A DNA stretch of 64,000 bases from JAWPMT01 sp965242775 (GTDB lineage Bacteria > Bacteroidota > Bacteroidia > Cytophagales > Cyclobacteriaceae), in contig CBDETI010000010.1 of the NCBI GenBank assembly GCA_965242775.1, forward strand, positions 1 to 64,000. Direction: 5' to 3'. Below, piece after piece: positions 26,171 through 33,539 of this stretch (the stretch's first letter is position 1; every line of letters starts with the position of its first letter). Under the pieces are notes generated by a model. It was not told the origin of the DNA and ran no database searches. It saw nothing but the letters and a program-made list of their open reading frames with translations. Position numbers and translations under genes: made by a program.

Positions 26171-27214
26171 TTAGAACTTCACGCCATAAACTGGCACCTT
26201 CTCACCTTTTCCTTTCAATGCCACAGATCCCATTTCATTGTATTCAAAACCATTTTTGTGTAGCTGCGTCTTGAGCCTCTCCGAGATCAGCAGTTCCTGA
26301 TGCAGTTCGTTACACTTACCCTGGATCCGGGCAGCGGTATTAATGGTATCCCCATGATAGGCAATCTCCTTCTTGTACTTTCCAACCTCGGTAACTGTCA
26401 CAACCCCGGAGTTCATGCCCGCTTTGAAAAATGGCAGGCATCCGTAATGTTCTTCGTAGTATGCTCGCTTACGTTCCAGTTGCTTCTTAAAATTGAAATA
26501 AGCGTAGACGCAATTCTGACGTCTCAGGCCATCGTTAAGTTTCCAGGTAAGGATCACTTCATCCCCCACGTACTGGTAAACCTCGGCCTCATTCTCCACC
26601 ACCACACCTAAGTCGTTGAAGCAGTCCTGAATAAGCCTGCTATACTTGATATGCCCCAGTCGCTCAGCCAGCTCCGTGGATGACTGTAAATCCAGGAACA
26701 TGAAAATACGCTCTTCCTCGTGAGGATCATAGAATTGTCCCCTTATCAATTTCCCGAGATTGCGCTCTCCCAGCATCAGATTGACTTGACGCAAGATCGC
26801 CAAAAAGAGGTCCACGCAAAACAGGTAGAAATAAATAGCAAAACTTCCCGGTTCAATCAAAAAGTCGATAAAGTTGATCTCCACAGCTAAAAGTTGAGTG
26901 ACGACCAAATAGCTCACGACGATGAGTGAAAGAAGAAAAACAATCGCAAACAAAAGCCTCGATATCAATAGCCTTTGAATAGAGACGTTTTTGTACATTC
27001 TCTCTTCGATAAGTATTTGTGCAAACCCTGAAATTCCGCCGAAAACAGGCCCAAGAATCAAGGAATATACCATGCTGAGCCACAAATCAAATTGTACGGA
27101 ACCCAGCTCCTGTGTTCCTACACCTCTGATGATTCCCAGGAAGACAAAAGCAGTCGTCCAACCGATCATGTAGTCGGCGATGATTCTCCACCTTTTTCTG
27201 TTCCTGAACTTCAT
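26171..27214 (-). CDS. Membrane-bound class III nucleotide cyclase
   Basis: The 347-residue protein has about four helices in residues 12-150 and a class III cyclase domain in 165-345. Metal-binding aspartates are D175 in 'MFLDLQSST' and D218 in 'YVGDEVILTW'; the catalytic Asn/Arg are in 'GDTINTAARIQ'. The positions that normally specify the purine (Lys in 'EKIKxxGD' and Asp/Thr before 'xxGDxVN') appear here as Val and Ala, so the product (cAMP, cGMP or other) is uncertain. It lies 12 bases after the CarboxypepD_reg gene and is probably co-transcribed with it. Confidence 0.88.
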   Translation of the reverse strand: MKFRNRKRWRIIADYMIGWTTAFVFLGIIRGVGTQELGSVQFDLWLSMVYSLILGPVFGGISGFAQILIEERMYKNVSIQRLLISRLLFAIVFLLSLIVVSYLVVTQLLAVEINFIDFLIEPGSFAIYFYLFCVDLFLAILRQVNLMLGERNLGKLIRGQFYDPHEEERIFMFLDLQSSTELAERLGHIKYSRLIQDCFNDLGVVVENEAEVYQYVGDEVILTWKLNDGLRRQNCVYAYFNFKKQLERKRAYYEEHYGCLPFFKAGMNSGVVTVTEVGKYKKEIAYHGDTINTAARIQGKCNELHQELLISERLKTQLHKNGFEYNEMGSVALKGKGEKVPVYGVKF

Positions 27215-27226
27215 CTATTTCAGCGT

Positions 27227-28753
27227 TTATTTTTCTACCTGACGTTGGTACTGCTTCAGTTCTTCCGAGGGCGCAATGACTGTCTTGTTTTTCCACATAT
27301 CGGGTGAGTAAGCATATTCTTTTCGAAATCGCATAACCTTTGGCTGATTAACCTCTTCATATGTTTCTGACGAAATCACCTCGTGATCCAGGACCAGCAT
27401 CTCCCAAAAACTTTCCGTATCAAATTTCATATGGGCTTCCATCTTGATCTCATTGAGCTCCTTGTCCCACAAAAAGCGCTTTTGCTTCTTCATCACACTG
27501 AACTTGCGATCAATTGAGGCCCGCTCCTTTTGCTCGGCATTGATGTACTTTGGATAGTATCCGACCGAAGATTTAGCAAAGGAGACCCTCGCCTTACGAA
27601 AATCAATGGAATGACCAATCCCCAACAATTGAAACTTCTCCGTCTGCCTGCCAGGTGCAAATTCATAATCCATTTGCAGCACCGCATAGTCTCTGGCGGA
27701 CACATACATTTTGCCATTGAACAATCCACTTTTTTGAGCAAGGAAGTCGATGGGGTAAACCAATTGATTATCAAGAACTGTGATCTCTCCCAAATTGTAC
27801 TGGTATTTGGAGGGCTTATTTATAAACTGCCAATTCTTGCTTTCAATATTGGCGTATTGCTTGATTAGGTACATTAAACTGCCTTTGACGTACCGTATAT
27901 CCATTACGTAGTTCAGCGAATCGTTCCGGTCCATGATCAATGTGGAGTCTACTTCGCCCTTGTGTCCTACTTTTTGCGCAAAAATCCCGGTGCGGAATTT
28001 ATAGTAGATCTCATCGTCGAGCATGGTCTCTTCTATATCATTGAAGAAGTTGCCGAGTTTCTTTTCGAATTCAGTGGTAATGTCTTTCATGGCGCTCTCC
28101 TCAAGGGAAATACCTTGCACTGGCACCAGTTTTCTGCGTTCATCTTTGGCGTAGAGTTCGACGATCGCATCCTGATATTCAACAAAAGTCTCCGGAAGCT
28201 GACCCATGATCTCCTCAAAAAGATTCTCATCTATTCCGACAAAATCCGTCTTTCGTATGATCAATTGGTTGGATTTATCATACGGTGACCGGTCGTACTT
28301 ATGAAAAAACACTGTTTTTCGATCCGTCATGGCCGGGTAGTTGCGGTCGTAGTTTTCCCTCACCCTGGTGATGATTTCCTCCGCGGTAAGTGACCGGTCC
28401 AGGACCTGCACAGCTTCTAAATTGATGGCAGCAGGCTGTAACGCCACGTTAGGACTGTTGATGAGGTCCGTGACACTTTTTGTTAGTAGCTCATACCCTA
28501 CATAGCTAAAGGATATGGAGTCGTCTGTGGATAGGCCGCTGATATCTAATAAATACTGCCCGGACAGGTTGGCAACTGTCCCCTTCCCTGAACTACGGGC
28601 AGAAATGTTTGCAAAGGCCAGTGGCTCTCCTTGCTCTGCATCTTTGACGTAGCCATTCAATTGTTGGGCAAAAGTAAAAGGAGATACTACGAGGCATAGG
28701 AGGAAAGAAAAAACGGATGCTTTCATGGAGCGCTTCAAAAGGTTTTTGGCCAT
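27227..28753 (-). CDS. Secreted CarboxypepD_reg-like domain protein
   Basis: The 508-residue protein has a signal peptide ending near 'SPFTFAQQ' (an internal ATG nine codons in is an alternative start). A carboxypeptidase regulatory-like beta-sandwich covers about residues 31-115 ('LNGYVKDAEQGEPLAFANIS', 'FSYVGYELLT'), as at the N-terminus of SusC-type receptors. The remaining 390 residues show beta-rich segments but no TonB plug or barrel signature. It is probably an envelope protein. The cyclase gene follows after 12 bases. Its role is unknown. Confidence 0.82.
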   Translation of the reverse strand: MAKNLLKRSMKASVFSFLLCLVVSPFTFAQQLNGYVKDAEQGEPLAFANISARSSGKGTVANLSGQYLLDISGLSTDDSISFSYVGYELLTKSVTDLINSPNVALQPAAINLEAVQVLDRSLTAEEIITRVRENYDRNYPAMTDRKTVFFHKYDRSPYDKSNQLIIRKTDFVGIDENLFEEIMGQLPETFVEYQDAIVELYAKDERRKLVPVQGISLEESAMKDITTEFEKKLGNFFNDIEETMLDDEIYYKFRTGIFAQKVGHKGEVDSTLIMDRNDSLNYVMDIRYVKGSLMYLIKQYANIESKNWQFINKPSKYQYNLGEITVLDNQLVYPIDFLAQKSGLFNGKMYVSARDYAVLQMDYEFAPGRQTEKFQLLGIGHSIDFRKARVSFAKSSVGYYPKYINAEQKERASIDRKFSVMKKQKRFLWDKELNEIKMEAHMKFDTESFWEMLVLDHEVISSETYEEVNQPKVMRFRKEYAYSPDMWKNKTVIAPSEELKQYQRQVEK

Positions 28754-28843
28754 CAGGTAACAGCTATTTGGTATACGGCTAAGAAAAGAATAGTCCTAAG
28801 AATTGGTCATTTTTTTGATTGTTCCTGAGCCTCGACACACACA

Positions 28844-29074
28844 TCAGGCAGGCACCTCATCTGGCAAATAGTCGCAGGGAATATCGTATCTTCTTAGAAG
28901 CTCGATCAATTGTTCCTCGGTAAGATACCCTTCCGTGTCCACGCGGAGTACATGGTCCACGTCATCAATATCCAAGTACCACGCCTTGATTTGCTGCACG
29001 GCAGCAAGGACAAATCGCAGGCGACTTACCTGGCTAAAGTCGTCTATTCCGGTTTTTATGACTATAATATTCAT
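28844..29074 (-). CDS. Small HMA-like alpha/beta protein
   Basis: The 76-residue protein starts 'MNIIVIKTGID' and alternates strands and helices in a ferredoxin-like order resembling heavy-metal-associated (HMA) domains. The usual CxxC is missing; a single Cys lies near the end ('YDIPCDYLPDE'). An in-frame ATG 15 codons upstream would overlap the XRE gene by 10 bases, but the chosen start fits the fold better. It is the last gene of the three-gene XRE operon. Function unknown. Confidence 0.65.
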   Translation of the reverse strand: MNIIVIKTGIDDFSQVSRLRFVLAAVQQIKAWYLDIDDVDHVLRVDTEGYLTEEQLIELLRRYDIPCDYLPDEVPA

Positions 29075-29109
29075 CGGCGATTGATGTTTAGTGCGTTCGT
29101 TAATTTCGT

Positions 29110-29343
29110 TTAGATACATCGTGTCTTAGCATTTTCATCGTATTGAAAGACTTCCTCCAATGGCACTTCAAACACCATCGATATCTTGAAAGCCAACTCC
29201 AGCGTAGGAGAATATTTGCCTTTTTCTATGGCAGCAACAGTCTGCCGAGTTACCTCCACTTTATCCGCCAGATCCTGCTGGGTCATCTCATCGTGAGCAA
29301 ACCGAAGTTTTCGGATGTTGTTTGTTATGCTGTGCTTACCCAT
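29110..29343 (-). CDS. XRE-family helix-turn-helix regulator
   Basis: The 77-residue protein is a single HTH_3 domain: 'MTQQDLADKVEVTRQTVAAI' followed by 'EKGKYSPTLELAFKI' is the canonical XRE recognition region, ending in 'PLEEVFQYDE'. Small regulators of this type commonly sit next to a membrane protein gene, as here, and the pair is expected to be autoregulated. I start at ATG-GGT-AAG; the codons before it overlap the upstream stop. Confidence 0.92.
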   Translation of the reverse strand: MGKHSITNNIRKLRFAHDEMTQQDLADKVEVTRQTVAAIEKGKYSPTLELAFKISMVFEVPLEEVFQYDENAKTRCI

Positions 29344-29345
29344 GA

Positions 29346-29795
29346 TCAAATACCACTTCTATGAAAGTACAATTGCGACAGGTTGTCGACTATATCAGAG
29401 AGCACACCTGCCACGATAAATACTATGAACATGGATTTCAAGGGCCAACCAAATGCCAGTAATCCCATGGCTATCAAAAAGCCAAAGCCGAAAATCACGT
29501 AAGAATTGCGGGTAGACTTGAGCTCAATCAAACGATCCCGTTCGTCCTCGAATTTTGGGTATTTTTCTTTGGTAATCACTGTATGGGCAATGGTGAAAAG
29601 TATGTGAAGCAAAATCCGGATGCCAATAGAGATCGGGATGACCAATAAAATAGTCTTGCCCCAAAAAGCTAATTCTTCGTCGGGTGTAAAAACGCTGGTT
29701 TCATATCGTTGAAAAGCATCCCAGTAATAGAAACCAAATACCAGAAGCGTACTTGCGATATTGACTACACTTCTTTTTTCCTGATATGTCATCAT
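29346..29795 (-). CDS. Small membrane protein next to XRE regulator
   Basis: The 149-residue protein starts at the ATG-ATG pair before TYQEKRSV and has four hydrophobic segments (about 11-26, 47-69, 98-113, 117-138), with a charged cytoplasmic loop between ('KEKYPKFEDERDRLIELKS'). The loop with 'DERDxxI' resembles DUF2178-like membrane proteins that pair with XRE regulators. The open frame extends 41 codons further upstream, but that part contains the promoter, so the shorter start is right. It is the first gene of the operon. Confidence 0.75.
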   Translation of the reverse strand: MMTYQEKRSVVNIASTLLVFGFYYWDAFQRYETSVFTPDEELAFWGKTILLVIPISIGIRILLHILFTIAHTVITKEKYPKFEDERDRLIELKSTRNSYVIFGFGFLIAMGLLAFGWPLKSMFIVFIVAGVLSDIVDNLSQLYFHRSGI

Positions 29796-29844
29796 GTATT
29801 TATCCTGTTGAATTTTATTTACACTATGTAACCTATTACGAACA

Positions 29845-29852
29845 CAAAGATA
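29845..29852 (-). promoter_or_regulatory. -7 element of the XRE operon
   Basis: Read on the minus strand this is TATCTTTG, a full TAnnTTTG match, 49 bases upstream of the chosen ATG. It lies inside the longer open frame and argues against a start further upstream. Confidence 0.5.
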
Positions 29853-29920
29853 ATAATGTTTTACTTCATGTAAATTATTTTTAACATAATGAGTTAGCTC
29901 TCTAAGAATCAACACCAAAC

Positions 29921-29949
29921 AAAAAAGGCCACAATCCTTGCAGCCTTCT
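29921..29949 (-). terminator. Terminator after the cassette 2 permease
   Basis: On the minus strand AAGGC(TGC...GTG)GCCTT forms a short stem followed by TTTTTT, 25 bases after the permease stop. Confidence 0.65.
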
Positions 29950-29974
29950 TCATCACTAAGCCTTTTGAAGCAGC

Positions 29975-32599
29975 CTATTCCACTCGTAACCCTTCTACTG
30001 GATTCTTGAGCGACAAACGACGTACCTGGACCAGTACGATCAGCACCAAAACCAAGACAAGCACACCACCGGAATACATCATGAAGAAATAGTTCAAGGG
30101 CATATAATAGACGTAGAATAAGTCAAAAATCATGGAAACCATGTAGAAACTGGCGGGCGCGCCAATTCCCAAAGCCACCAGGAAAATGAGCCAATACTGT
30201 TTAGTGATAATTTTTGCGATGGTCGCCACTCTTGCTCCCAGCACCTTTCGAATGCTAAACTCTTTAGACCGTCCGGAGATATTCAGTGTTACCATACCGT
30301 ATAGCCCCAGTCCGCCAATAAGCAGGACGATGGTCGCCAATGCCCGCCAGAATCTTACGCCATCCATCATATCGTCATTGAAGTCTCCCCATACGTCTTT
30401 TTGTCTTCCTCCATCAAAAGGGATCTCGGGAAACAATCCTACCCAAAGTGCTTGCAGTTTGTCGTAAGCCTCAGCACGGTACCTCAGGGGTACTTTCACC
30501 GTAAGGAAGCGATAATCAGCTTCCTGCGCCAGGCTGAATACCGTTGGCCTTACCTGATTGTAAAAATCATAAGCGTGAAAATCTCTTAGCACTCCGACTA
30601 TTTCCCTTTTCGAGCTATCCAATTCCAATATGTGCCCTATCGGGAGGTCCAGCTGTAATTGACGGACCAGTGTTTCGTTCACCACAATACTTTTGTGGTC
30701 GGTTTCACTCCGAAAAAAACTTCCCTCCTGCAATTCGAGACCTTGCACTTCAAAGTACTGGAAATCGACATCAAATTTGTATACCTCATAGTCTTTTTCA
30801 GGCGTGTTGATCAACGCCAGGTCATGTGCCCTACCCAAGTGATGAGCAGATCCGGAAAGAGATTCCACATAAGGCTCAAGTGCCATCTCGGCACCCAGCT
30901 TTTGAAAAGAAGAGTAGTCCGGAAGCCCCGTGTAGATGACCCTTTCTTGTTCATAGCCCCAACTCCTTTGACTTTGGTATTGCTGGTTTTGTGAAAACAT
31001 CACGGCAACAGATACCAGCACACACGCTATCACCAATTGAACACCTAGAAAAATTTTTGTTGTCAGATTCTTTTTACCAATCCGTAACGAACCCCTGAAT
31101 ATGTTGGCCACTTCAAACCTGGAGATATAAAATGCCGGGTAAATACCTGATACAACTGCGGTAAAAAGTAAAACAACAGGCAGCAAGACCAGGAAACCGG
31201 GATCTGCGAGCTGGAAATCCATATCAAAGCTCATGGTTCGTTCCAGCCAGGGGATAAACACCTGTGAACCGAGTAAGAAGCCCATGACGATTGCGATGGA
31301 CATGACCAAAACATTTTCCATAAGAAACTGGACAATAACCATCCTGCGATTGGCCCCAATCACCTTTCGCAAGCCTATCTCCTTCAGTCTTCGCGCGGCC
31401 GACACAATGGCAATGTTGACGTAATTCAGGGAGGCCAACACCAACACGAAAATACCTATGACAACAAAGGATATCTTGGAGTTTCTCAAGACGGTGTATC
31501 CGTTGCTTCCCGCGATATCTCCACGAATACCGTCACTCTTTTTGTATAGCATTTCCAAACTCCGCAGGTTGAAAGATTCAATCTTCCAGTTGCTATCCGC
31601 TTGGTTTTGCTGGGCGACATACCTCTGGAGTCCCTTTTCTACGGCCGCTAAATCCCGCTGATCGTCTACCTGAACAAAGGTAGCCCTGGTAAAATCGGAC
31701 CAGTCATGCCAGGAGGTCGCCGGGTCAGCCACTTGGTAGTTGTCGAGATGCACCAGGAAATCGAAAGAAAATGATCTGGCTCCGGGAAACTCCGCGGCTA
31801 CACCCGCAACTTTGAAGGTTTTGCTACGGTCTTCGGCGAAAATCACCTTGAGGTGCTCCCCGACAGGGTACGTATCACCAAAGTACTTAATGGCCATGTC
31901 TTCGCTGAGAATAACACTATTGACATCATATAGGGCCTCGGGAACTCCCCATTTGAGTGGAAAAGTGAACATTTCAAAAAAAGTCGGGTCGGCAAACCGC
32001 AATTGTTCGTGGAAAACCTTGTTGTCATACTTGACCACCGCTGACTTATCCTCGATCCGGCAGACTTTTCTAATCTGGGCCAGATCTCCCGCAGCCAGCG
32101 CCCCAATTGGAGCTGGAGCACGTCCGTTTTCCTGCAGCGAGCCGTCCCTGTCAGCAGAAAACGTAATAAGGTGTACCTGGCGTTTCAGCTCATGAAACTG
32201 ATCGATTTTCTCGCTATAACGCCCAAAGGCAAAGCCTAACACACAAATGCCAATAGCAGCCGAGAGACCCAAAAGATTAATCAGGGTACTCATCGGGTTT
32301 CGCATCATACTCCGCCACGAGGTTTTGTAATAATTTCTAAACATGATAAAATGATTGAGTTTTGACCTTTTCGAAGTGCGTAGAAGTACTGAAGGACGGA
32401 GCATTTTGAGCACTTCAAATCGATAAATACGCCGTGCTTTTTTAATCCCTAAAAGTTCTATGTTATCATAAAAATCTTCTTCCAGGTCTCCCTGTAGTTC
32501 ATCGAAATACTCAGGATTACAAAGCCACCTGAATAGCTTAAAAAAGAATTGTGGACACTGATGTTTCACGAAATACTGAATTTTGGAACCATACTCCAC
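29975..32599 (-). CDS. FtsX/MacB-type permease with PadR-linked prefix (cassette 2)
   Basis: The 874-residue protein repeats the layout of the 862-residue permease: prefix 'FDELQGDLEEDFYDNIELLG', first helix near 105-125, MacB core, FtsX helices, second core and terminal helices. Shared segments include 'CRIEDKSAVVKYDNKVFHE' and 'TFFEMFTFPL'. The GTG start lies 34 bases inside the PadR gene. It is a tandem-type paralogue and probably arose by duplication of whole PadR-permease units. No ATPase gene is nearby. 'SKEFSIRKVLGARVATIAKI' near the C-terminus is the conserved FtsX loop. Confidence 0.9.
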   Translation of the reverse strand: MEYGSKIQYFVKHQCPQFFFKLFRWLCNPEYFDELQGDLEEDFYDNIELLGIKKARRIYRFEVLKMLRPSVLLRTSKRSKLNHFIMFRNYYKTSWRSMMRNPMSTLINLLGLSAAIGICVLGFAFGRYSEKIDQFHELKRQVHLITFSADRDGSLQENGRAPAPIGALAAGDLAQIRKVCRIEDKSAVVKYDNKVFHEQLRFADPTFFEMFTFPLKWGVPEALYDVNSVILSEDMAIKYFGDTYPVGEHLKVIFAEDRSKTFKVAGVAAEFPGARSFSFDFLVHLDNYQVADPATSWHDWSDFTRATFVQVDDQRDLAAVEKGLQRYVAQQNQADSNWKIESFNLRSLEMLYKKSDGIRGDIAGSNGYTVLRNSKISFVVIGIFVLVLASLNYVNIAIVSAARRLKEIGLRKVIGANRRMVIVQFLMENVLVMSIAIVMGFLLGSQVFIPWLERTMSFDMDFQLADPGFLVLLPVVLLFTAVVSGIYPAFYISRFEVANIFRGSLRIGKKNLTTKIFLGVQLVIACVLVSVAVMFSQNQQYQSQRSWGYEQERVIYTGLPDYSSFQKLGAEMALEPYVESLSGSAHHLGRAHDLALINTPEKDYEVYKFDVDFQYFEVQGLELQEGSFFRSETDHKSIVVNETLVRQLQLDLPIGHILELDSSKREIVGVLRDFHAYDFYNQVRPTVFSLAQEADYRFLTVKVPLRYRAEAYDKLQALWVGLFPEIPFDGGRQKDVWGDFNDDMMDGVRFWRALATIVLLIGGLGLYGMVTLNISGRSKEFSIRKVLGARVATIAKIITKQYWLIFLVALGIGAPASFYMVSMIFDLFYVYYMPLNYFFMMYSGGVLVLVLVLIVLVQVRRLSLKNPVEGLRVE

Positions 32600-32892
32600 A
32601 TCTCCTCACGAAGTTCTCTTGCTTCCTGAAGCGCCTTTTTCCCTGCATTGGTCAGCGTGTAGAACCGTTTGCTCCGGCCTCCTCGTTCAGCCGTAGCACC
32701 CCCGATTTTCGATTCGATATGTCCCTTCTCCACCAATCGGGTCAACGCACTATGCAATGCGCCCCTACTCAGTGGTCGCTTCAGCCTGCCATTAAGTTCC
32801 CTTTGAATACTTAACCCGTAGGCATTATCGTCCAGAATAAGTATTGACAATAATACAATCTCCTGAAACTCTCCAAGGTTGGTGCCCTTCAT
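32566..32892 (-). CDS. PadR-family transcriptional regulator (cassette 2)
   Basis: The 108-residue winged-helix PadR protein begins 'MKGTNLGEFQEIVLLSILIL' and continues 'LHSALTRLVEKGHIESKIGG' and 'ERGGRSKRFYTLTNAGKKAL'. It is paralogous to the other two PadR proteins and precedes its permease with a 34-base overlap. Its upstream region has its own pair of repeats, different in sequence from those of cassette 1, suggesting separate operator specificities. Confidence 0.92.
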   Translation of the reverse strand: MKGTNLGEFQEIVLLSILILDDNAYGLSIQRELNGRLKRPLSRGALHSALTRLVEKGHIESKIGGATAERGGRSKRFYTLTNAGKKALQEARELREEMWSMVPKFSIS

Positions 32893-32896
32893 CTGC

Positions 32897-32954
32897 TATT
32901 TGTTTCTTATTTGAAGACAAACGTAACAGAAACTTATTTGTTTCACAAATGAAG
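32897..32954 (-). promoter_or_regulatory. Paired operator-like repeats upstream of PadR 2
   Basis: The boxes 32897-32916 and 32935-32954 share the first ten bases (TATTTGTTTC) and the last five (TGAAG), 16 of 20 overall, 38 bp apart. The second contains ATTTG-N5-CAAAT. The spacing resembles the pair before PadR 1 (40 bp), but the sequence differs. Confidence 0.55.
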
Positions 32955-32981
32955 ACCATATAATGACAGTAAACCGGAAAC

Positions 32982-33004
32982 GGCTGATACACCTGGTATC
33001 AGCC
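32982..33004 (-). terminator. Hairpin after the NTF2-like gene
   Basis: GGCTGATAC and GTATCAGCC form a 9-bp stem with a 5-base loop, about 30 bases after the stop of the NTF2-like gene. The T-run is weak (GTTTCC). Confidence 0.6.
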
Positions 33005-33035
33005 AAAACACAGACTGAAACTAAGCCTGGAGTTT

Positions 33036-33530
33036 CTACCTATTGTACCGCGAAAGGTCTTTGTGTTGCCAGAGCATGTTAATGATCTTCCATTCGCCAT
33101 TGGTTTTTACAAGGTGGAAGTACTCATACCAATTGTCGGATATCATTCTGACTGTAGCCATCCGGTGATAGGCATCCAATATGACTACCTTTTCCTCTGG
33201 AGACTCGGGAAATTTATCTCCCCTGCTATTCCAGGATTCGGCAAATGCGATCATCTGGGAGTAGCTCGTCTCAGTGACGGGTTCTGAGCCTTTCGGATTG
33301 ACCCGGAATGTCCGCTTGGCTAGCTGCGGATGCATCACCTTTTTCATCAAAACAGGGTCCATCTCGCGCAATGCCTTGATATAACCCAGTGTCGTTTCCT
33401 GGATTTCGACAGAGTCACTGGCGGACAAATGAACCTGCTCCACCTGATCCGCGGTTTGACCGGAAGCACTACTAATACTAATACCCAATAGGAGTATCAA
33501 GGGGAGATGATTTTGAATTTGAAATCTCAT
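33036..33530 (-). CDS. Secreted NTF2/lumazine-binding-like protein
   Basis: The 164-residue protein has a signal peptide (about 1-24) and an NTF2-like fold of the 'putative lumazine-binding' type (Lumazine_bd_2): helix 'IQETTLGYIKALREMDPVLM', then strands ending 'WYEYFHLVKTNGEWKIINML'. Most members have no known ligand. It lies nine bases after the cassette 3 permease and is probably the last gene of that operon. Confidence 0.82.
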   Translation of the reverse strand: MRFQIQNHLPLILLLGISISSASGQTADQVEQVHLSASDSVEIQETTLGYIKALREMDPVLMKKVMHPQLAKRTFRVNPKGSEPVTETSYSQMIAFAESWNSRGDKFPESPEEKVVILDAYHRMATVRMISDNWYEYFHLVKTNGEWKIINMLWQHKDLSRYNR

Positions 33531-33539
33531 GGCATCAAT

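Noticed and set aside
29796..29918. 41-codon extension of the membrane protein before the XRE gene
   Set aside because: It covers a TAnnTTTG promoter element and is AT-rich without a plausible protein pattern.
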